NCBI GenBank assembly: GCA_003457145.1 | Contig: DMSR01000305.1 | Coordinates: 1 to 11,204 of the forward strand | Direction: 5' to 3' | Origin: Bacillus sp. (in: firmicutes) | Lineage (GTDB): Bacteria > Bacillota > Bacilli > Bacillales > Cytobacillaceae | DNA: 11,204 bases | Shown: in pieces, positions 7,146 to 11,204 of the stretch | How the letters are laid out: each line of letters starts with the position of its first letter | How positions within the stretch are numbered: position 1 is the first letter of the stretch | Notes under the pieces: model-generated | The model's input: only the letters and a program-made list of their open reading frames with translations | What the model was told of the DNA's origin: nothing | The model's database searches: none | Position numbers and translations under genes: made by a program

Positions 7146-8609
7146 ATGGAATTTAAAATGAAAAGACAGGATTGGACGTTTTTCCTGATCTGTTTAGCGC
7201 TTGGGATTGTTGCGGAAAAATCTTTTCTGCACGGGAAAATTGGATTGTCGTATCTTCTATTTATCACTTGTTTTTATGGTGTATTTTTCTGGCGGTTCCG
7301 GTCTTTTGATTTTACTAACAAAAAACTTGGAATGTTAATGATTGCTTCTATTTGGTTATTGGCAGCAAGCTTCCTGCTAAGTTCAAATATGACCCTATAT
7401 ATTTTAAATATCCTCGTGATCCCGCTATTCGTACTCATACACCTTGTGCTTGTAACTTATCCCCTGCAAAACGAGTGGCATAAATGGAGGTTTGTCCAGA
7501 AGTTATTTCTAACGACAGGTGCTGCTGCAGTTTATGTAGGACGGTTTTTGATGTATGGGCCGAAATTAGCTAGCAAAGGAATTGAAGAAAAAACCATCGC
7601 GGTCTTAAAAAGAATTTTAATTGGTCTAGCTATTTCAGTACCTCTTTTGTTCGTTATCATAAATCTCCTCATTTCTGCAGACCAGCATTTTGGCCAGGTA
7701 ATTTCCACATTCCCGATGTGGCTAACCGGATTACGGATTGAAGAAGAAGTTATAAGGATAGCAGCAACCTTCTTTTTTACACTTGCGATATTCGGGTTAT
7801 TGCAGATTCTGCGGAAAAAACGGGTGATTTCTGAGCCAGCAGCCGAGAAGGGGAAACAAGTGTCATGGGACAGCATAGTTAGCATGACTGTACTCATTTT
7901 ATTGAATATCGTGTATCTTCTGTTTGTGATTGTCCAATTCAAATATTTCTTCAGTATGACACTTCAAGGAGGATATACTTATGCAGAGCTTGCACGCAGG
8001 GGATTTTTCGAACTTTTATTTGTAACGATGTTAAATTTGCTGATTATCTCATCAACTGTTTCATTTGTTGAAATGGGTACAAAGGCAGTCAAGTTATCGG
8101 TTCGCGGTTTGTTGACATTGCTTGTATTCTTCAGCGGAATTATGCTTTATTCGGCATTTATAAGACTTTTTATGTATGAGGAGGCATACGGCTTCACCTT
8201 TGCCAGGGTCCTTGCACATTCCTTCATGATTTTTCTAATGGTGGTCCTTGGATATTCGCTGATCAGGATCTGGCTTGAGAGACTGTCGCTAGTCCGATTC
8301 TATATCATTTCATCAATCATTTATTATACGATGATTAACACCCTCCAGCTTGATGAATTTGTAGTGAACCAGAACTTGGAACGATACAAAGAAACCGGTA
8401 AAATTGATATCTACTATTTAAATTCATTGTCATATGACGGAGTGGCAGGATTGGTGGAATTGTATCGGCTCAACCCTGAGATTCCAAGGCTTAAGGTGCT
8501 TCTTCAGGAAAGGAAAGAAGAGGCATTACTTTCTGATGTACCATGGAATTCTCTAAACCTCTCAAGGTGGAATGCTGAAAGAATACTAAGGGATACAACC
8601 CTAGAATGA
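7146..8609 (+). CDS. DUF4173 multi-spanning membrane protein
   Basis: From the ATG at 7146 the protein has 487 residues with about ten to twelve predicted membrane helices and a soluble tail of about 90 residues. Family-like marks are LLISADQHFGQVI near 174, FYGVFFWR in the third helix region, and the C-terminal pattern NLERYKETGKIDIYYLNSLSYDGVAGLVEL, which is the end typical of DUF4173 (DUF4153-related) proteins. The function of the family is unknown. An ATG at 7116 in the same frame lies inside the dyad and has no ribosome binding site, whereas AGGAG stands ten bases before 7146, so I chose the latter. The PadR and HAAS genes upstream suggest that it belongs to their membrane-linked regulon. 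No terminator with a T-run follows. Confidence 0.88.
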   Translation: MEFKMKRQDWTFFLICLALGIVAEKSFLHGKIGLSYLLFITCFYGVFFWRFRSFDFTNKKLGMLMIASIWLLAASFLLSSNMTLYILNILVIPLFVLIHLVLVTYPLQNEWHKWRFVQKLFLTTGAAAVYVGRFLMYGPKLASKGIEEKTIAVLKRILIGLAISVPLLFVIINLLISADQHFGQVISTFPMWLTGLRIEEEVIRIAATFFFTLAIFGLLQILRKKRVISEPAAEKGKQVSWDSIVSMTVLILLNIVYLLFVIVQFKYFFSMTLQGGYTYAELARRGFFELLFVTMLNLLIISSTVSFVEMGTKAVKLSVRGLLTLLVFFSGIMLYSAFIRLFMYEEAYGFTFARVLAHSFMIFLMVVLGYSLIRIWLERLSLVRFYIISSIIYYTMINTLQLDEFVVNQNLERYKETGKIDIYYLNSLSYDGVAGLVELYRLNPEIPRLKVLLQERKEEALLSDVPWNSLNLSRWNAERILRDTTLE

Positions 8610-8634
8610 GGGTCTTCAGCGAATATGGCGGAAA

Positions 8635-8676
8635 TGTAACATATCAGCAGTTTGTTCTCAGTTTTGTAACATATCA
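8635..8676. repeat. 12-bp direct repeat TGTAACATATCA, 30-bp period
   Basis: The copies lie at 8635-8646 and 8665-8676, identical over 12 bases, and start exactly 30 bases apart, about three turns of B-DNA. They lie 57-98 bases before the ATG of the coiled-coil gene, where a promoter should be. Tandem sites on one face of the helix are typical of activator or repressor pairs. The binding protein is unknown. Confidence 0.55.
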
Positions 8677-8732
8677 ATATGACTAATAATGATAAAATAA
8701 CCCTAAGTCAATATAAAAGGGGAGTATGAACT

Positions 8733-9095
8733 ATGAAAGTGGACGTGAATATATCAGAAGTATATGATCTTTTAAAAGGTATCCAGAATTCAATTGAATC
8801 TTTAACTATAAAAACCGAAGGAATTGAAAAAAGACTGGAACGGCTTGAAAAAGTGGATAGCATTGAGCATAGGGTAACTTCAAATCAGATTGATATAACA
8901 GATATTAAAGATGCGCTCGAACGGATGGAAGAAATGCAGACTGCTAAAATTGAAAATGCCTTTCGGGAACTTTTAGAAAAAGCAGAAGAAAAAAATATAA
9001 AAGAGTTCAGCACAATCCATAAGCGTCTGGATTCTCACTTGCTTAAGCTAGGCAGGGTTGAAGAAGAAATTCTAATTGTGAAACAGGATAAATGA
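8733..9095 (+). CDS. Small coiled-coil protein of unknown function
   Basis: The protein has 120 residues. I do not recognise a family. It is highly charged, has no membrane helix or signal peptide, contains no cysteine or tryptophan, and is predicted to be almost wholly helical. Heptad-like spacing of I/L/V is visible at about 7-66 (for example IEKRLERLEKVDSIEHRV) and again at 68-117. It should be a cytosolic coiled-coil dimer or oligomer, perhaps a scaffold. AAGGGGAG stands eight bases before the ATG, a terminator follows directly, and a 12-bp direct repeat lies upstream, so it looks like a single-gene transcription unit. Neither neighbour suggests a role. Confidence 0.8.
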   Translation: MKVDVNISEVYDLLKGIQNSIESLTIKTEGIEKRLERLEKVDSIEHRVTSNQIDITDIKDALERMEEMQTAKIENAFRELLEKAEEKNIKEFSTIHKRLDSHLLKLGRVEEEILIVKQDK

Positions 9096-9101
9096 TTATT
9101 T

Positions 9102-9136
9102 AAAGGACTGCTACACTATGCAGTCCTTTTTTCTTT
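9102..9136 (+). terminator. Rho-independent terminator after the coiled-coil gene
   Basis: AAAGGACTGC (9102-9111), loop TACACTAT, GCAGTCCTTT (9120-9129), then further T residues. The stem has ten perfect pairs and starts seven bases after the stop codon. Confidence 0.95.
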
Positions 9137-9396
9137 ATAAGCAGGCACGCTGCCGTCGATCACACACTGCCCCTGAAGAAGTGTTTTTCTATCTGCACAA
9201 AAAATTCATAAATAGCTAAACCTTTATATATATGCGTTCCACCCGTTTTCATGCAACGTTATGTTCAGGCGTTCACAAAATATTTACCTTTAAAAGGTTA
9301 GGACTAGTTTTAAAGGAGTTATTATAGAACTGTAATCATTCACTTACCTTTTTTAAGTAGGTTAATAGAGAAAAAAAATCCTTCGAGGTGATACCT
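9137..9396. other. Intergenic region before the radical SAM gene
   Basis: These 260 bases hold no supported gene. An odd-centred dyad, ACCTTTAAAAGGT, lies at 9286-9298. A weak promoter-like pair, TTCACT and TTAATA with a 17-base spacer, lies at about 9340-9367. Neither is strong. The real promoter of the downstream gene should be here but cannot be fixed by eye. Confidence 0.5.
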
Positions 9397-11193
9397 TTGA
9401 AATACGATTTAGTTTTACTTCACGCCCCAAGTGTTTATGATTTCCGTAAAAATGCGCTTCTCGCCGGCCCGATTAGTGATGTAGTGCCGTCCTCTCCTGT
9501 TTTTGAAATGTATCCCATTGGTTTGACAAGTATAGCTGAATACCTAGAGCGTTATGGATTGCGTGTAAAAATCATCAACATAGCAAATCGTATGCTGATG
9601 GATGAAAAATTTGATGTAGAAAAGAAATTGAAAAAAATTAAGACGAGGGCATTTGGCATCGATTTACATTGGCTGCCGCATGCTCATGGCAGTATAGAAC
9701 TTGCGAAGATCGTTAAGAAGCTGCATCCTGATACACCAATGGTTTTTGGCGGACTGTCAGCAACCTATTATCATAAAGAACTGATTGATTATCCATTCAT
9801 AGATTTCGTCATGAGGGGTGATTCCACGGAAAAGCTGATGCTTCTGCTTATAAACAGTCTGAAGAATGGTACACATCATCTTGGCGGAATCCCTAACCTT
9901 ACTTGGAAGGAAGAAGGGAAGGCTGTCTATAATCCTTTAAGCCATGTTCCAGACAGCCTGGATGAATTTGATATCCCAGGTTATCGATATACCATAAAGT
10001 CAGTATTTAAGTACAAGAATTTCCTCGATCCGCTTCCATATAACGGTTGGCTGCAATATCCAAACACAGCGATTTTGACTGCAAAGGGCTGTACTCAGGG
10101 ATGTTTGATTTGCGGGGGTTCAAAACAATCCTACAAGGACAACTGCAACCGTAAAGTGCTGGCAAAACGGTCACCTGAGAAGCTAGTAGAAGATATTTTG
10201 TTCATCCAGCGATTCAGCAGGGCGCCAATCTTTATCCTTCATGATATCCGCCAGGCAGGAAGGGAATATGTTGACGAATTTTTTGACCGTTTGGGAAAAA
10301 TCACCCTTAAAAATGAGCTTGTTTTTGAATTGTTTCAATATGCTAATGAAGAATTTTTCACCAAGATTGAAAAGGTCGTGCCTAAGTACAGCATTGAATT
10401 GACCCTGGAAACCCATGATGAAAAAATTCGCCGCTTTAATGGCAAGTTTAACTGTACAAATGCAAAAGTAATTGAAACACTTCAGTTTGCATTAAAGCAT
10501 AGCTGCAAAAAGATTGATATATTCTTTATGGTTGGCATCCCTCATCAGGATTACCAGAGTGCGCTTGATAATGTCGATTTTTGTGAAAAAATTCACATTT
10601 CTTGCGGCGAAGATAAAAGGTTATCGTATTTTGTCGCACCGCTTGCTCCGTTCCTTGATCCTGCTAGCCCTGCGTTCGAAAATCCGGAAAAATACGGATA
10701 CAAAAAATTCTGCAATACCATTGAAGACCATCGCAAGGCAATCACTCAGCCGTCATGGAAGTATATGCTTAGCTTTGAAACCGACTATATGACCAGGGAC
10801 GAAATCGTTAGGTCGACATATGAATCCGCGAAAAATCTGAATAAGTTCAAGCTTAAGTATAATCTTGTAGACAGCAAGACGCATGATGAGGTAAATGAGA
10901 AGATAGATCGCTCACTCGAATATATAGAAAAAATTGATGAGATTGTGATTTTACCTGAACAAGAGAAAGAAGCTCAGCTCGCGTTGCTTAGCAAAGAGAT
11001 GGAAGAGGTAAATAAATACAGCATCTGTGGCAAGCATGAATTGAAATGGGAAGTCAAGAAGCACTACGCAAACATTTTTTCGCTGACAGCAATCGGTATC
11101 GAACTTTTGATTGAAGACATTTATGTGAATTTGAAACAACGCTTTAATTCAAATAACAGCAGGGTTGCTGAGGCAATGAAGAGCCGGACATAA
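9397..11193 (+). CDS. Cobalamin-binding-domain radical SAM protein (Ta0216-like)
   Basis: From the TTG at 9397 the protein has 598 residues. The N-terminal part (about 1-195) has the Rossmann-like fold of B12-binding domains: LVLLHAPS at the start, YPIGLTSIAEYL, VFGGLSATYYH at 116-126 and a GDSTE segment. The radical SAM domain (about 222-420) has C232, C236 and C239 in AKGCTQGCLICGG, the CxxxCxxC that holds the 4Fe-4S cluster, and the later ELTLETHDEKIRRFNGK, which fits this superfamily. A C-terminal region of about 170 residues is helical and without known motifs. I recall a Ta0216 family with this architecture; substrate and product are unknown. The His loop reads DLHWLP, so the DxHxxG cobalamin motif lacks its glycine. 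The TTG start is chosen because GAGGTGAT lies just before it, and the in-frame GTG at 9388 is part of that site. The gene stands alone. Confidence 0.88.
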   Translation: MKYDLVLLHAPSVYDFRKNALLAGPISDVVPSSPVFEMYPIGLTSIAEYLERYGLRVKIINIANRMLMDEKFDVEKKLKKIKTRAFGIDLHWLPHAHGSIELAKIVKKLHPDTPMVFGGLSATYYHKELIDYPFIDFVMRGDSTEKLMLLLINSLKNGTHHLGGIPNLTWKEEGKAVYNPLSHVPDSLDEFDIPGYRYTIKSVFKYKNFLDPLPYNGWLQYPNTAILTAKGCTQGCLICGGSKQSYKDNCNRKVLAKRSPEKLVEDILFIQRFSRAPIFILHDIRQAGREYVDEFFDRLGKITLKNELVFELFQYANEEFFTKIEKVVPKYSIELTLETHDEKIRRFNGKFNCTNAKVIETLQFALKHSCKKIDIFFMVGIPHQDYQSALDNVDFCEKIHISCGEDKRLSYFVAPLAPFLDPASPAFENPEKYGYKKFCNTIEDHRKAITQPSWKYMLSFETDYMTRDEIVRSTYESAKNLNKFKLKYNLVDSKTHDEVNEKIDRSLEYIEKIDEIVILPEQEKEAQLALLSKEMEEVNKYSICGKHELKWEVKKHYANIFSLTAIGIELLIEDIYVNLKQRFNSNNSRVAEAMKSRT

Positions 11194-11204
11194 ATAAATG
11201 TTTT

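Noticed and set aside
7532..7942. Antisense 136-codon ORF inside the DUF4173 gene
   Set aside because: It is a shadow of the sense codons of a hydrophobic protein, with no family features.
8598..8613. ACCCT...AGGGT hairpin at the DUF4173 stop as a terminator
   Set aside because: Only five pairs and no T-run follow.
9232..9327. 31-codon ORF in the gap before the radical SAM gene
   Set aside because: There is no ribosome binding site, an AT repeat stands before the ATG, and the peptide is not protein-like in a recognisable way.
9388..9396. GTG at 9388 as start of the radical SAM protein
   Set aside because: The GTG is part of GAGGTGAT, the likely ribosome binding site of the TTG at 9397, and the protein from there begins like the family.

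Overview
The window looks like chromosome of a Gram-positive Bacillaceae (Bacillus and relatives). The pointers are the AT-rich composition, strong AAGGAGG-type ribosome binding sites, two likely TTG starts, a ykkC-type guanidine-I riboswitch in front of an SMR exporter, a membrane protein with the domain order of B. subtilis YkoW, and DUF421 (YetF-type), PadR and DUF4173 proteins. No rRNA, tRNA, transposase, phage gene or CRISPR array was seen.

Left part, minus strand (1-2646): an operon-like set reads atpB-type F0 subunit a, a short b-type subunit, then a 316-residue membrane protein whose centre resembles AtpZ/AtpI. The b stop and the next start overlap as ATGA, and a rho-independent terminator follows directly. 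Subunit c, delta and all F1 genes are missing. Past the terminator is the 5' part of a DUF421 gene that runs off the left edge. This orphan, c-less F0 set is the most interesting item here.

Middle, plus strand (2647-5877): a 335-base divergent intergenic region precedes a seven-helix sensor with a degenerate MHYT domain followed by PAS, GGDEF and EAL, probably a cyclic-di-GMP enzyme with both synthetic and degradative domains. Seventeen bases after its stop comes an extended -10 promoter, a complete guanidine-I riboswitch with a built-in terminator, and a single Gdx/SugE guanidinium exporter. This is a self-contained unit that switches on export when guanidine is present.

Right part, plus strand (5878-11193): a PadR regulator overlaps a HAAS/DUF1700-like membrane protein by 14 bases. 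A DUF4173 multi-spanning protein follows behind a perfect 9-bp dyad. Next is a small coiled-coil protein with its own terminator and a 12-bp direct repeat upstream, spaced at 30 bp. Last is a large cobalamin-domain radical SAM protein of the type I recall as the Ta0216 family, with a TTG start. The PadR, HAAS and DUF4173 genes probably form one membrane-associated regulatory set; the last two genes look independent.
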